Shown piece after piece: positions 17,016-26,322 of a stretch of 64,000 nt of DNA. The stretch's first letter is position 1. Each line of letters starts with the position of its first letter. The stretch is from contig ONHQ01000002.1 in NCBI GenBank assembly GCA_900317685.1, forward strand, positions 1 through 64,000, given 5' to 3'. The position numbers and the translations under genes are program-made. The stretch is from an uncultured Prevotella sp. (GTDB taxonomy: Bacteria > Bacteroidota > Bacteroidia > Bacteroidales > Bacteroidaceae). Under the pieces are notes generated by a model that was not told the DNA's origin, made no database searches, and worked only from the letters and a program-made list of their open reading frames with translations.

Positions 17016-17047
17016 TTTGGAGGATTCTCAACTATTGCTTATCTTTG
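17016..17047 (+). promoter_or_regulatory. Promoter of the 17053-17271 transcript
   Basis: TTTG (17016-17019), a 20-bp spacer, then TATCTTTG (17040-17047) followed by C. It agrees with the Bacteroidota consensus and points at a region with no long ORF. Confidence 0.72.
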
Positions 17048-17123
17048 CAGCGTCTTCGTGAGAAGATATACATAAAGTTTCATTAGGTTAGTAGTTTGAT
17101 AGATTTTTTAAGGTAAAGTTAGT

Positions 17124-17222
17124 ATGATGTTATTAGATTTAGAATCTATATCAATGGTGGTTCTAGTCATATTGATGACTGCACTAAGCGTTTTTTTCTT
17201 GGTGAACAACCACGTTGAGTAA
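17124..17222 (+). CDS. Possible 32-aa hydrophobic peptide inside the small RNA
   Basis: ATG at 17124 to TAA at 17222 encodes a peptide beginning MMLLDLESISMVVLVILM, then a hydrophobic run and a short polar end NNHVE. It would be a single-pass membrane peptide. A weak AAGG lies 10 nt upstream. The bases also pair within the RNA structure proposed for this unit, so coding and structural explanations compete. I slightly favour the RNA. Confidence 0.3.
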   Translation: MMLLDLESISMVVLVILMTALSVFFLVNNHVE

Positions 17223-17238
17223 CATCATTCTACGAAGA

Positions 17239-17271
17239 AGACAGTGCAAGTGATTGTATTGTCTTTTTTTT
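17239..17271 (+). terminator. Terminator of the small RNA unit
   Basis: AGACAGTGCAA and TTGTATTGTCT pair (two G-U pairs) around GTGA, followed by eight Ts. Confidence 0.8.
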
Positions 17272-17408
17272 GTGCCCTATTGACAACAAGCACTAAACAA
17301 ACTTAAAAACCCTTTGCAAATGCGAGTTTTTACATAATATTCGGGAAAAACCGCTTTATTTCCGAGAATTCTAAGTAAATTTGCAGTTAAAATAATATAT
17401 CGCGCGAA

Positions 17409-18758
17409 ATGATAAAGAAGTTCTTGGCATTTGCCTGCATGGCGTTGGCTATGTTTGCATTTTCTTCATGCCTCAACTCCGATGAAGATGAAATAACCTA
17501 CTATGACGATACTGCAGTGACCGCATTCTCGCTCAGTGCCGCCAACAGATACATCCACACCACCGCTTCTGATGGCGTGACGGACAGCGTGTATAAGACT
17601 TCGCTGACCGTGTCGGGCTATGCCTTCTCCATCGATCAGCAACAAAGACAGATTTATAATCCCGATTCCTTGCCCGTAGGAACCGATGTCGCTCACGTCC
17701 TGGCGACCATCTCAAGTAAGAATAGTGGCACTATCGTGCTCAACCTGAAGAGTAAGGCTGGGCAGGACTCATTGGCCTACTACTCTTCAACAGACTCTAT
17801 CGACTTCACAAATCCCGTACGCGTACGCGTCTATAACACCCAGGGTACGGCCTATCGCGAGTATACCGTGAAGGTCAACGTGCACCAGCAGGAGGGCGAT
17901 GTCTTTAAGTGGAACTCCACAGAAGCGCCGGCTCTCCAGACTGTCACCGGCCGCCGTATGGTCGTCAACGGCGATGACCTCTATCTCTTCGGCCAGAAGG
18001 ACGGTGCTACCGTGGGCTTTGTCTACAGCAATCAGACTTGGAAACAGCTGAGCCGCTCCTTTGGTGGCGAGGCTTATAAGAATGTTGTCGTGCAGCAGGG
18101 CAGTGTCTATGTCCTTGACGGCAACGCCCTTCTTCGTACCAGCGACGGAGAACAGTGGCAGACTGTAGCCACATTGAGTGGTGTCAAGCAGCTGTTGGGC
18201 GCTACGCCGGCACGGCTCTATGCGCTGACCGGCGCGGGTATCAGCTACTCTTCAGACCAGGGCGCAACGTGGACTGTGGATGCTTTGGACGACGCAGCGG
18301 GCAATCTGCCGGAAACAGACTTGAACTTTGTCTGCTCGACGGCGGTCACCAACGACAATACTTACAACCTGCTGTTGATCGGAAACCGCAACGGCAAGAC
18401 CGTGACATGGGCGAAGGTGGAAGAAAACGGCAACGGCGCACAGAGCCAGCCGTGGTATCTCTTCACCGACGACGAATATAATCTGAAGACACTGCCCACC
18501 CTGAGCAACCTGCAAGTGGTGAACTGTGAGGGTAAGCTCTTGGCTATCGGTGGCGATCTGAAAACGATCTACAGCAGTCTCGACCAGGGACTCACATGGT
18601 CGGCAGAGGCTACCTATAAGCTCCCAGCCGCTCTCGTGGGCGCAGCAGTGCCGGCAGCGATGACAGTGGGACAGAAGGGCATGATCTACCTCACCACGTC
18701 AGCCTCACCGGCTGTCTACTATGGTCGTCTGACCCGCTACGGGTGGGCAGAGAAATAG
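17409..18758 (+). CDS. DUF6242-type surface lipoprotein
   Basis: Secreted lipoprotein of 449 aa. The signal peptide ends in the lipobox FSSC, with the lipidated Cys at residue 21 followed by acidic residues (LNSDEDE), a surface-export-like context in Bacteroidota. Residues ~35-165 form a beta-rich N-terminal domain. From ~170 on there are repeated blades with patterns such as YSSDQGATW and YSSLDQGLTW, as in sialidase/BNR-type beta-propellers. The arrangement fits DUF6242 proteins. The substrate is unknown. It is the first gene of an envelope-assembly cluster; a TAAATTTG box lies at 17376-17383. Confidence 0.8.
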   Translation: MIKKFLAFACMALAMFAFSSCLNSDEDEITYYDDTAVTAFSLSAANRYIHTTASDGVTDSVYKTSLTVSGYAFSIDQQQRQIYNPDSLPVGTDVAHVLATISSKNSGTIVLNLKSKAGQDSLAYYSSTDSIDFTNPVRVRVYNTQGTAYREYTVKVNVHQQEGDVFKWNSTEAPALQTVTGRRMVVNGDDLYLFGQKDGATVGFVYSNQTWKQLSRSFGGEAYKNVVVQQGSVYVLDGNALLRTSDGEQWQTVATLSGVKQLLGATPARLYALTGAGISYSSDQGATWTVDALDDAAGNLPETDLNFVCSTAVTNDNTYNLLLIGNRNGKTVTWAKVEENGNGAQSQPWYLFTDDEYNLKTLPTLSNLQVVNCEGKLLAIGGDLKTIYSSLDQGLTWSAEATYKLPAALVGAAVPAAMTVGQKGMIYLTTSASPAVYYGRLTRYGWAEK

Positions 18759-18782
18759 TCGGGGGTTGAAAACCATGCGCGT

Positions 18783-19481
18783 ATGATGTTGCGGCTGCTT
18801 GCTTCCCTTGTCTTTCTGGTCTTGATGGCGGTTCCATCCATGGCGCAGGACGACAGCGAATACCGGCTTGAGGTCGGTGTCGGCGCGGGCATGATGGGCT
18901 ATCTCGGAGACTTCAACGGCAACCTGACGAAAGATCTCCAGCCTGCCGTGTCGCTGATGGGAAGATATGTCTTCAACCCTTACATGGCATTGCGGCTCAA
19001 CGTGGCCAGAGGCACGATGAAAGGCGCGTCGGCGGATGTGGAAACCTATTATCCCGACTATGCCGATCAGGTCTATACCTTTAAAAACTCACTCTATGAT
19101 GCCTCTGTGCTCTATGAGTTGAATTTCTGGCCCTACGGCACCGGACGGGACTACAGAGGCGCCAAGCGGCTCACGCCCTTCGTCTTTGCGGGATTGGGCA
19201 TGACCTATGCTGATGTGAAAACCGATGGAGCCAAGAAGGGCAAGGTGGCCTTTAACCTGCCCTTAGGCTTGGGATTGAAATACAAAATCGGTGAACGGGT
19301 GAACGTTGGACTGGAATGGTCCATACATTTCGCGCAGAACGATGAGCTCGACGGGGTGAAAGATCCCTATCACATCAAAAGCAGCGGACTGTTTAAAAAC
19401 ACAGATTGCTACTCGCTGCTGCAAGTAACACTCACCTACAGCTTCTCACCCAAATGTACAACATGCAATAAAGAATTTTAG
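18783..19481 (+). CDS. DUF6089-type outer membrane beta-barrel protein
   Basis: Probable outer-membrane barrel of 232 aa with a cleavable signal peptide ending near VPSMAQ. The body alternates polar and hydrophobic residues, as in OmpA/OmpW-type eight-stranded barrels. Typical stretches are [24 protein letters not shown] and LTYSFSPKC. uppS starts 2 nt after its stop, so the genes are tightly linked. A DUF6089 protein directly before uppS and bamA is a familiar Bacteroidales order. Role unknown. A Cys pair, CTTC, near the C-terminus is unusual for a barrel. Confidence 0.8.
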   Translation: MMLRLLASLVFLVLMAVPSMAQDDSEYRLEVGVGAGMMGYLGDFNGNLTKDLQPAVSLMGRYVFNPYMALRLNVARGTMKGASADVETYYPDYADQVYTFKNSLYDASVLYELNFWPYGTGRDYRGAKRLTPFVFAGLGMTYADVKTDGAKKGKVAFNLPLGLGLKYKIGERVNVGLEWSIHFAQNDELDGVKDPYHIKSSGLFKNTDCYSLLQVTLTYSFSPKCTTCNKEF

Positions 19482-19483
19482 AT

Positions 19484-20248
<765 letters not shown>

Positions 20249-20271
20249 TCACAAACGACAATTCTTTGAAG

Positions 20272-22905
20272 ATGCATCATAATAAGAAAAAAGTTCTGGC
20301 GGCTTGTCTTGCCATGACCATCGTGGCCAGCGTGCAGGCGCAGGAGCAAATCGTGTACCCCGACATCAACTATGCCGGCACGCCGCGTGACCTCGTCATC
20401 GGTGGCTTCAACGTCTCCGGCATTGACGGTTATGAGGATTATATGCTTACAGGCATCTCTGGTCTCTCTGTCGGACAGCATATCTCGGTGCCCGGAACGG
20501 AAATCACGGAGGCCGTCAAACGCTATTGGAAGCACGGTCTCTTCTCTGATGTGAAGATCTCTGCGGACTCTATCGTGGGTGATAAGATCTATCTGCATAT
20601 CTCTCTGAAGGCACGTCCACGTGTCTCCACCATCAACTACGTGGGACTGAAAAAGAGCGAGAAAGAGGATATGGAGAAGAAACTCGGTATCCTGCAAGGT
20701 GGCCAGATCACGCCAAACATGATCGACCGTGCAAAGATCCTGGCCAAGAAATACTTCGACGACAAGGGTTACAAGAATGCGGATATAGAGATTCAGCAGC
20801 GTCCCGACGTCACCGGTAAGAACCAGGTCATCCTCGACGTCATCATCGACAAGAAGGATAAAATCAAGGTGCGGCATATCTACATCGAGGGAAACAAGTA
20901 TCTGAGCAACCTCAGAATCAAGGGCGGACTCTTCCACAAGGGTGCCTTTGCCAAGACCCACGAGGCCGGTAAGCTCTCTACCTTCCTGAAATCAAAGAAG
21001 TTCACCCCCGAGCGCTGGAAAGCTGACAAGGAGAAGCTCATCGAGAAATACTATGAGTTGGGCTATCGCGACGCTACAATCCTGAAGGACAGCGTGTGGA
21101 ACAACGATCCCAAACATGTCAATGTCTACGTCAAAGTAGACGAGGGCAAGAAATACTATATCCGTAATATCCACTGGGTGGGCAATACGGTCTACAACTC
21201 AGCCTACCTTTCCAATCTGTTGGGAATGCGAAAGGGTGATGTCTACAATCAGAAGTTGCTCAACAAGCGACTCAGAGAAGACGACGATGCCGTGTCCAAC
21301 CTCTACTACAACAACGGTTATGTCTTCTCGTCCATCGACCCTGCTGAGCAGAATATTGTCGGCGACTCCATCGACCTGGAGATGCGTGTGTTGGAAGGTC
21401 CGCAGGCCCATCTGAGCCATGTGCGCATCAATGGTAACGACCGCCTCTACGAGAATGTGGTGCGCCGTGAGCTTCGCACCAAGCCGGGAGACCTCTTCTC
21501 CAAGGAAGCCCTCATGCGTTCCGCACGTGAGTTGGCCTCGATGGGATTCTTCGATCCCGAAAAGGTGACACCGGATGTCAAGCCCAATGCTGAGGACGGT
21601 ACGGTGGACATCAACTGGAACCTGACGCAGAAGTCCAACGACCAAATCGAGTTCTCGCTTGGATGGGGCCAGACGGGTATCATCGGACGCGTGGGATTGA
21701 CGCTCAACAACTTCTCTATGGCCAACCTGTTCAACAAGAACAAGGAGCACCGTGGCATTATGCCTATCGGTGACGGTGAGAAGCTGTCCATCGGTGTACA
21801 GACCAATGGCTCTTACTACCAGAGCTATAACACCAGTTACTCCACCAACTGGTTTGGAGGTAAGCGTCCTATACAGTTCTCTGTCGGAGCTTTCTATTCC
21901 AAGCAGACCGATGTGTCGAGCAACTACTACAACTCGGCTTGGCAGAACAGCTACCTGCAGTCGCTCTACGGCTACAACAGCTATTCTTACAACTATAGCA
22001 ATTACGAGAACTACTACGACCCCGACAAGTATGTCAAACTCCTCGGTGCGAGCATTGGCTGGGGCAAGCGCTTGCGCTGGCCCGATGACTATTTCAACCT
22101 CTCGATGGAGCTCTCGTTCACCCGCTACATGCTGAAGAACTGGCGCTATTTCTCTTATCTGATGACAACCGGTAACAGCAACAACCTCAACCTGAGCATT
22201 GCCGTCAACCGCTCGTCAACCGACAACCAGCTCTTCCCACGCCGCGGTTCTGAGTTCACGGCCAGCGTCACGCTGACACCGCCATGGAGCTTGTGGGACG
22301 GAAAGGACTATAAGAATCTGGCCACAAACCCATACTCGGCCAACTACGTCAGAGAGCAGCAGGAGAAATACCGCTGGATAGAATACAACAAATGGAAGTT
22401 CAAGGCCCGCACGTTCACCGCGCTCAACAGCGCCCAGAAGTGCTTCGTGCTCATGACGCGCGTGGAATTTGGTATCCTCGGCAGCTACAACAAGTATAAG
22501 AAGAGTCCGTTCGAGACGTTCTACGTCGGTGGTGACGGTATGAGCGGCTATTCCAGCACCTATGGAGAGGAGACGATCGGACTGCGTGGTTACGAGAATG
22601 GATCGCTCACGCCCTATGGTTCAGAGGGCTACGCCTACGACCGCATGTCGCTGGAGCTTCGCTATCCGTTCCTGTTGGGCAATACGACGATCTACGGACT
22701 GACCTTCGTGGAAGGTGGTAATGCCTGGACAGAGACGAGCAAGTTCAATCCTTTCCAGATGAAACGCTCGGCCGGTGTTGGTGTGCGTATCTATCTGCCT
22801 ATGGTCGGCTTGATGGGTATTGACTGGGCTTACGGCTTCGACAAGGACAACCAGGGCAGCAAGGGCGGCAGCCAGTTCCACTTCGTCCTCGGTCAGGAGT
22901 TCTAA
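20272..22905 (+). CDS. bamA: Outer membrane protein assembly factor BamA
   Basis: Core of the beta-barrel assembly machine in the outer membrane. It is 877 aa from the ATG at 20272 (an in-frame TTG six bases upstream is less likely). The signal peptide ends near SVQAQ. Five POTRA domains cover about residues 30-450, for example VRHIYIEGNKYLSN. A 16-stranded barrel follows, ending in aromatic FHFVLGQEF. Extracellular loops are rich in Tyr, Asn and Ser, such as YGYNSYSYNYSNYENYY. It lies downstream of uppS and upstream of three periplasmic chaperone genes of the Skp family, which deliver its clients. Confidence 0.96.
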   Translation: MHHNKKKVLAACLAMTIVASVQAQEQIVYPDINYAGTPRDLVIGGFNVSGIDGYEDYMLTGISGLSVGQHISVPGTEITEAVKRYWKHGLFSDVKISADSIVGDKIYLHISLKARPRVSTINYVGLKKSEKEDMEKKLGILQGGQITPNMIDRAKILAKKYFDDKGYKNADIEIQQRPDVTGKNQVILDVIIDKKDKIKVRHIYIEGNKYLSNLRIKGGLFHKGAFAKTHEAGKLSTFLKSKKFTPERWKADKEKLIEKYYELGYRDATILKDSVWNNDPKHVNVYVKVDEGKKYYIRNIHWVGNTVYNSAYLSNLLGMRKGDVYNQKLLNKRLREDDDAVSNLYYNNGYVFSSIDPAEQNIVGDSIDLEMRVLEGPQAHLSHVRINGNDRLYENVVRRELRTKPGDLFSKEALMRSARELASMGFFDPEKVTPDVKPNAEDGTVDINWNLTQKSNDQIEFSLGWGQTGIIGRVGLTLNNFSMANLFNKNKEHRGIMPIGDGEKLSIGVQTNGSYYQSYNTSYSTNWFGGKRPIQFSVGAFYSKQTDVSSNYYNSAWQNSYLQSLYGYNSYSYNYSNYENYYDPDKYVKLLGASIGWGKRLRWPDDYFNLSMELSFTRYMLKNWRYFSYLMTTGNSNNLNLSIAVNRSSTDNQLFPRRGSEFTASVTLTPPWSLWDGKDYKNLATNPYSANYVREQQEKYRWIEYNKWKFKARTFTALNSAQKCFVLMTRVEFGILGSYNKYKKSPFETFYVGGDGMSGYSSTYGEETIGLRGYENGSLTPYGSEGYAYDRMSLELRYPFLLGNTTIYGLTFVEGGNAWTETSKFNPFQMKRSAGVGVRIYLPMVGLMGIDWAYGFDKDNQGSKGGSQFHFVLGQEF

Positions 22906-22931
22906 ACCGAAGCAACGGAAACATGAGATGC

Positions 22932-23070
22932 GTATGACGGAATGGCGCCGGAGCGCAACGCCGGAGTGCCCTTCGTCAGCGTAGAAACATGTTTCTGTCA
23001 ACGTAGGAGCATATTTACGTTAATGTCGGGACGTGCTTCCATTAATAGTGGAATGCCTTCCCGTCAATAA
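22932..23070. repeat. 22-bp-period degenerate tandem repeat, array C
   Basis: Six to seven units between bamA and the first ompH. A GTCA-like start recurs at 22975, 22997, 23019, 23041 and 23063, spaced exactly 22 bp. One older unit at 22954 is a base short, and another is recognisable at about 22932. The unit reads roughly GTCAACGTAGGAGCATGTTT plus CC. Rotated, it matches the array D unit at 15 of 22 positions by hand. Confidence 0.75.
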
Positions 23071-23176
23071 AACAGCTGAAAAGCAAAAAACACTAAAGAA
23101 TAAGGGCTCCCCTGTAACATTTAGTTCAGATAAGCGTCGCAGGGATAGTCAACTTATCAATAAAAGGAAATTGAAT

Positions 23177-23728
23177 ATGAAGCAGATGATTGTAAAAAGC
23201 AATTGGAGCAGACTGGGAGTCATCCTTCTACTCTGTCTCTTCGCCTTCATGCCATTCTCAAAGGCCAATGCGCAGAAGTTCGCGTTGGTGGACATGGATT
23301 ATGTGCTGAAAAACATACCGGCCTACGAGCGTGCCAATGAGCAGCTCAATCAAGTATCGAAGAAGTGGCAGGCTGAGGTAGAGGCACTGAACACCGAGGC
23401 GGCGACCATGTATAAGAACTATCAGAATGAGATGGTATTCCTCTCGCAGGAGCAGAAAAAGGCCAAACAGGAGCAGATCATGCAGAAGGAAAAGGAGGCT
23501 GCTGACCTCAAACAGAAATATTTCGGTCCCGAAGGCGAGCTCTTCAAGAAGCGCGAGAGTCTGATGACTCCTATTCAGGAAGAGATCTACAATGCGGTGA
23601 AGGACATCTCTGAGCTCCGTGGCTACAGCCTCGTACTCGACCGCGCCTCTGATACCGCCATCATCTTCGGCTCACCGAAGATCGACATCTCTGATGAGGT
23701 GCTCCAGAAACTGGGATATGGAAAGTAA
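23177..23728 (+). CDS. OmpH/Skp-family periplasmic chaperone, copy 1
   Basis: Periplasmic holdase that keeps unfolded outer-membrane proteins soluble on the way to BamA. It is 183 aa from the ATG at 23177, the only start that gives a clean signal peptide (hydrophobic LGVILLLCLFAFM, cleavage near NAQK). The mature protein begins FALVDMDYVLKNIPAY, a typical Skp opening, and then forms a long charged coiled coil (EQKKAKQEQIMQKEKEAA). It ends with the conserved YSLVLDRASDTAIIFG region. It is the first of three tandem paralogues after bamA. Confidence 0.93.
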   Translation: MKQMIVKSNWSRLGVILLLCLFAFMPFSKANAQKFALVDMDYVLKNIPAYERANEQLNQVSKKWQAEVEALNTEAATMYKNYQNEMVFLSQEQKKAKQEQIMQKEKEAADLKQKYFGPEGELFKKRESLMTPIQEEIYNAVKDISELRGYSLVLDRASDTAIIFGSPKIDISDEVLQKLGYGK

Positions 23729-23759
23729 AAAACTATAAAAACAATAAAAACAAGCAATC

Positions 23760-24254
23760 ATGAAAAAGTTACTTTTAATGTTAATGCTGATGGCCCCTCT
23801 GGCTACCTTCGCTCAGAAGTTCGGCAAAGTCAATACACAGACCATCATGCAGAATCTGCCTGAAATTGCTAAGATCAATGGAGAACTCCAAGCTACTGCC
23901 AAGCAGTATGAGAATGATCTGAAAGGCATGCAGGACGAGTTGAAGCGTCAGAGCGATGCTTATGACAAGGCAAAAAGCACAATGAACCCTACTGCTCAGA
24001 AGCAGAAGGAGGAAGAGCTCAACACTCTCTATCAGAAGATTCAGCAGACTTATAGCGACAATCAGCAGGCACTGCAGAAGGCTCAGCAGGACAAGATGCA
24101 GCCTGTCGTGGAGAAAGTGCGCAAAGCCATTGAGAATGTCGGTAAGACAGGTGGCTTTACCTACATCTTCGAAGAGGGTGCTGCTGTCTACACAGGTGCC
24201 AATGTAGAGGATGTCACTGCTAAGGTGCAGGCCGAAATCAATAAGATGAAGTAA
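23760..24254 (+). CDS. OmpH/Skp-family periplasmic chaperone, copy 2
   Basis: 164 aa with a short signal peptide (LLLMLMLMAPLATFAQ). The mature start is KFGKVNTQTIMQNLPEIAKI, followed by a coiled-coil prong rich in Gln and Lys (QKQKEEELNTLYQKIQQ). The C-terminal core segment is TYIFEEGAAVYTG. It lies 31 nt after copy 1 and the two are probably co-transcribed. It is similar to copy 1 in architecture but clearly diverged in sequence. Confidence 0.93.
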   Translation: MKKLLLMLMLMAPLATFAQKFGKVNTQTIMQNLPEIAKINGELQATAKQYENDLKGMQDELKRQSDAYDKAKSTMNPTAQKQKEEELNTLYQKIQQTYSDNQQALQKAQQDKMQPVVEKVRKAIENVGKTGGFTYIFEEGAAVYTGANVEDVTAKVQAEINKMK

Positions 24255-24291
24255 AAGGCATTGCTCTTTCCTCGGCATGACGAGGAGCTGG

Positions 24292-24342
24292 GGTGAGGGT
24301 GCGCTACATGGCATACCCTCACCTCTTGCTGTCTTTTTAGGA
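24292..24342 (+). terminator. Possible terminator or attenuator after the second ompH
   Basis: GGTGAGGGT pairs with ACCCTCACC across a 14-nt loop. A five-T run follows only about 15 nt later, so the element is weak. It lies in a 185-bp gap before the third ompH, where nothing else is evident. Confidence 0.4.
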
Positions 24343-24439
24343 CTGTGCTTTCGGCTCTGTTGACCCCTTGTCGCGGTTTCGTCAGTGCAATCCTTATCCG
24401 TTATCCGTCTCCGTATTGTCAACAATAATCTTTCCAACC

Positions 24440-25003
24440 ATGAAGCATTTGTTTGTTAGTGCTTTCTTCCTGTTTATCGGCAGCCCGCTTTTTGCTCAGG
24501 GCACAGTGTCGTCTACTGTGCCGTCCACGGTTGCAGTGCCGTCTCAGCAGGCCATTCCGTCGTTTCATTATGGTTTTCTTAGCTGTCAGAGTGCTTTAGA
24601 GGCTATGCCTGGCTATGCAGAGGCCAGACGCTCTATCGCTGATCTCAAGGCAAAATACGACGCTGAGATGAAGCGTGTGGAGGATGAGTTCAATGCCAAA
24701 TACGAGGCTTTCCTCGATGGACAGAGCACGTTCGCACCGTCGATTCGCGAGAAGCGGCAGGCTGAGCTGCAAGAGCTCATGGAGAAAAACCAGACGTTTA
24801 AGGATAAGGCCAGGCAATATCTCAAAAACGCCGAGCAGGACGCTTACCAGCCTTTGCGTGAGAAACTGGCGGCAGCCATCCAGCGTGTGGGCCATGCCAG
24901 AGGACTGGCTTTCGTGCTCAACACCGACAACGGCGCACTGCCCTTCGTCAATCCGGAGATGGGAATAGACATCACGGCCGATGTGCTGTCGGCTGTAAAA
25001 TAG
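24440..25003 (+). CDS. OmpH/Skp-family periplasmic chaperone, copy 3
   Basis: 187 aa from the ATG at 24440, which gives the signal peptide FVSAFFLFIGSPLFAQ. A Ser/Thr/Val-rich spacer (VSSTVPSTVAVPSQQ) follows and is absent from the other two copies. The Skp-like body starts YGFLSCQSALEAMPGYAEA, forms a coiled coil, and ends LAFVLNTDNGALPFVNPEMG. The extra spacer and a cysteine make this the most divergent of the three. murI follows after 63 nt. Confidence 0.9.
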   Translation: MKHLFVSAFFLFIGSPLFAQGTVSSTVPSTVAVPSQQAIPSFHYGFLSCQSALEAMPGYAEARRSIADLKAKYDAEMKRVEDEFNAKYEAFLDGQSTFAPSIREKRQAELQELMEKNQTFKDKARQYLKNAEQDAYQPLREKLAAAIQRVGHARGLAFVLNTDNGALPFVNPEMGIDITADVLSAVK

Positions 25004-25066
25004 CAAGGAAGCTGTTCTGACTTTTAGAACAAGCCGTCCGCTATCATATAAATAAGGAGTTGTGAG

Positions 25067-25951
25067 ATGAATACAAGCATTGATGATCAGGTCAAGGCGT
25101 CTGCGGCCGCCAAGGAATCTTTCCCTGCTGCCCCCGGACCTATCGGCATTTTTGATTCCGGCTATGGCGGGTTGACGATCCTGCACGGCATTCGTCAGCT
25201 GTTGCCGCAGTACGATTACCTCTATCTTGGCGACAACGCGCGAGCTCCTTATGGCCCGCGCTCGTTTGATGTCGTCTATGAGTTCACGCGTCAGGCCGTA
25301 CAGAAGCTCTTCGAGATGGGCTGTCAGCTTGTGATTCTTGGCTGCAACACCGCATCGGCAAAGGCGTTGCGCTCGATCCAGCAGCACGATCTGCCACAGT
25401 GGGATCCCAAGCGCCGCGTGCTCGGCGTCATTCGGCCTACGGCAGAGGTCATCGGTAAGCTCACACGCAACGGCCATGTGGGACTGCTCGCTACAGAAGG
25501 TACGGTGAAGAGTCATAGCTACGACATGGAGATCGCTAAGCTTTGGCCCAATATCAAGGTGACGGGACAGGCCTGTCCGTTTTGGGTGCCCTTGGTGGAA
25601 TACAACGAAGCTGACTCTCCCGGCGCTGACTATTTCGTCAAGAAGCGCATCGACCAGCTCATGCAACTCGATCCCGATATCGATACGATCATCCTTGGCT
25701 GTACCCATTTCCCGCTGTTGATGCCAAAGATCCTGAAGTATGTGCAGCCCGGCGTGCGCATTGTTCCACAGGGAGAGTATGTCGCTGACAGCCTGAAAGA
25801 CTACCTCGTCCGCCACACCGACATGGCTTCGCGGCTGACCACCGGGGCTACGGTCAAGTACTACACGACCGAGAATCCCGATAAGTTCAAGGAGAGTGCT
25901 ACCATCTTCCTCCATGAGCAGGTGCACGTAGAACATATAGAATTAGGATAG
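25067..25951 (+). CDS. murI: Glutamate racemase
   Basis: Converts L- to D-glutamate for peptidoglycan. It is 294 aa, with about 20 extra N-terminal residues before the fold begins at IGIFDSGYGGLTIL. The two catalytic cysteines lie in ILGCNTASAKAL and IILGCTHFPLLMPK, and GDNARAPYG binds substrate. A strong ribosome-binding site (AAGGAG) lies nearby upstream. It sits between the chaperone genes and rbfA in what looks like one long operon. Confidence 0.96.
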   Translation: MNTSIDDQVKASAAAKESFPAAPGPIGIFDSGYGGLTILHGIRQLLPQYDYLYLGDNARAPYGPRSFDVVYEFTRQAVQKLFEMGCQLVILGCNTASAKALRSIQQHDLPQWDPKRRVLGVIRPTAEVIGKLTRNGHVGLLATEGTVKSHSYDMEIAKLWPNIKVTGQACPFWVPLVEYNEADSPGADYFVKKRIDQLMQLDPDIDTIILGCTHFPLLMPKILKYVQPGVRIVPQGEYVADSLKDYLVRHTDMASRLTTGATVKYYTTENPDKFKESATIFLHEQVHVEHIELG

Positions 25952-25972
25952 AAACTTCAAATATTCATTTGT

Positions 25973-26311
25973 ATGCAAGAAACAAGACAGAACCGAATCG
26001 CCCGGCTTCTTCAGAAGGAGCTGGCTGAGATATTCCAGAGTCAGACACGAGCCATGCACGGTGTCCTCGTCAGTGTCACCCGTGTGCGCATCAGTCCTGA
26101 CCTGAGCATTTGTACGGCTTATCTGAGCATCTTCCCTTCTGCAAAGTCGGAAGAGCTGCTCAGCAACATCAAGGCCAACGAGAAAAGCATCCGCTATGAG
26201 CTCGGACGTCGTGTCCACAACCAGTTGCGCATCATTCCGGAGCTTCGATTCTTCCTTGACGACAGTCTGGATTATATCGACCACATCGACGAGTTGCTCA
26301 ATAAGAAGTAA
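25973..26311 (+). CDS. rbfA: Ribosome-binding factor A
   Basis: Small KH-like protein that helps mature the 30S subunit and process the 5' end of 16S rRNA. It is 112 aa, the normal size. Landmarks are the N-terminal RQNRIARLLQKELAEIFQ, the central VLVSVTRVRISPDLS and the C-terminal RIIPELRFFLDDSLDY. It lies 21 nt after murI and 11 nt before the permease gene. Confidence 0.95.
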   Translation: MQETRQNRIARLLQKELAEIFQSQTRAMHGVLVSVTRVRISPDLSICTAYLSIFPSAKSEELLSNIKANEKSIRYELGRRVHNQLRIIPELRFFLDDSLDYIDHIDELLNKK

Positions 26312-26322
26312 TAGCGGTTTCA

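Larger units (their letters stand above)
17053..17271 (+). ncRNA. Structured small RNA candidate, possibly 6S-like
   Basis: A consensus promoter and a rho-independent terminator (17239-17271) bound a ~219-nt unit with no long ORF. The two ends pair: CTTCGT-g-AGAA-GAT near 17054-17069 with ATC-a-TTCT-ACGAAG near 17224-17237. Further in, CAA-GTGGTT pairs with AACCAC-TTG, and AGTCAT-ATTG-ATGACT forms a terminal hairpin. A large mostly unpaired 5' stretch contains one local hairpin, TAGATT-TAG-AATCTA. A rod closed at the base with a large internal bubble is the 6S RNA plan, and 6S has this size, but I did not fold it by program. The alternative is an mRNA for a 32-aa membrane peptide (17124-17222). 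Confidence 0.5.

Noticed and set aside
20266..20271. Upstream TTG start for bamA
   Set aside because: The ATG at 20272 gives a normal signal peptide; the TTG adds only two residues.
24390..24408. DnaA-box-like TTATCCG pair
   Set aside because: Two TTATCCG in tandem, but no TTATCCACA match, no AT-rich unwinding region and no dnaA nearby; too weak for an origin.
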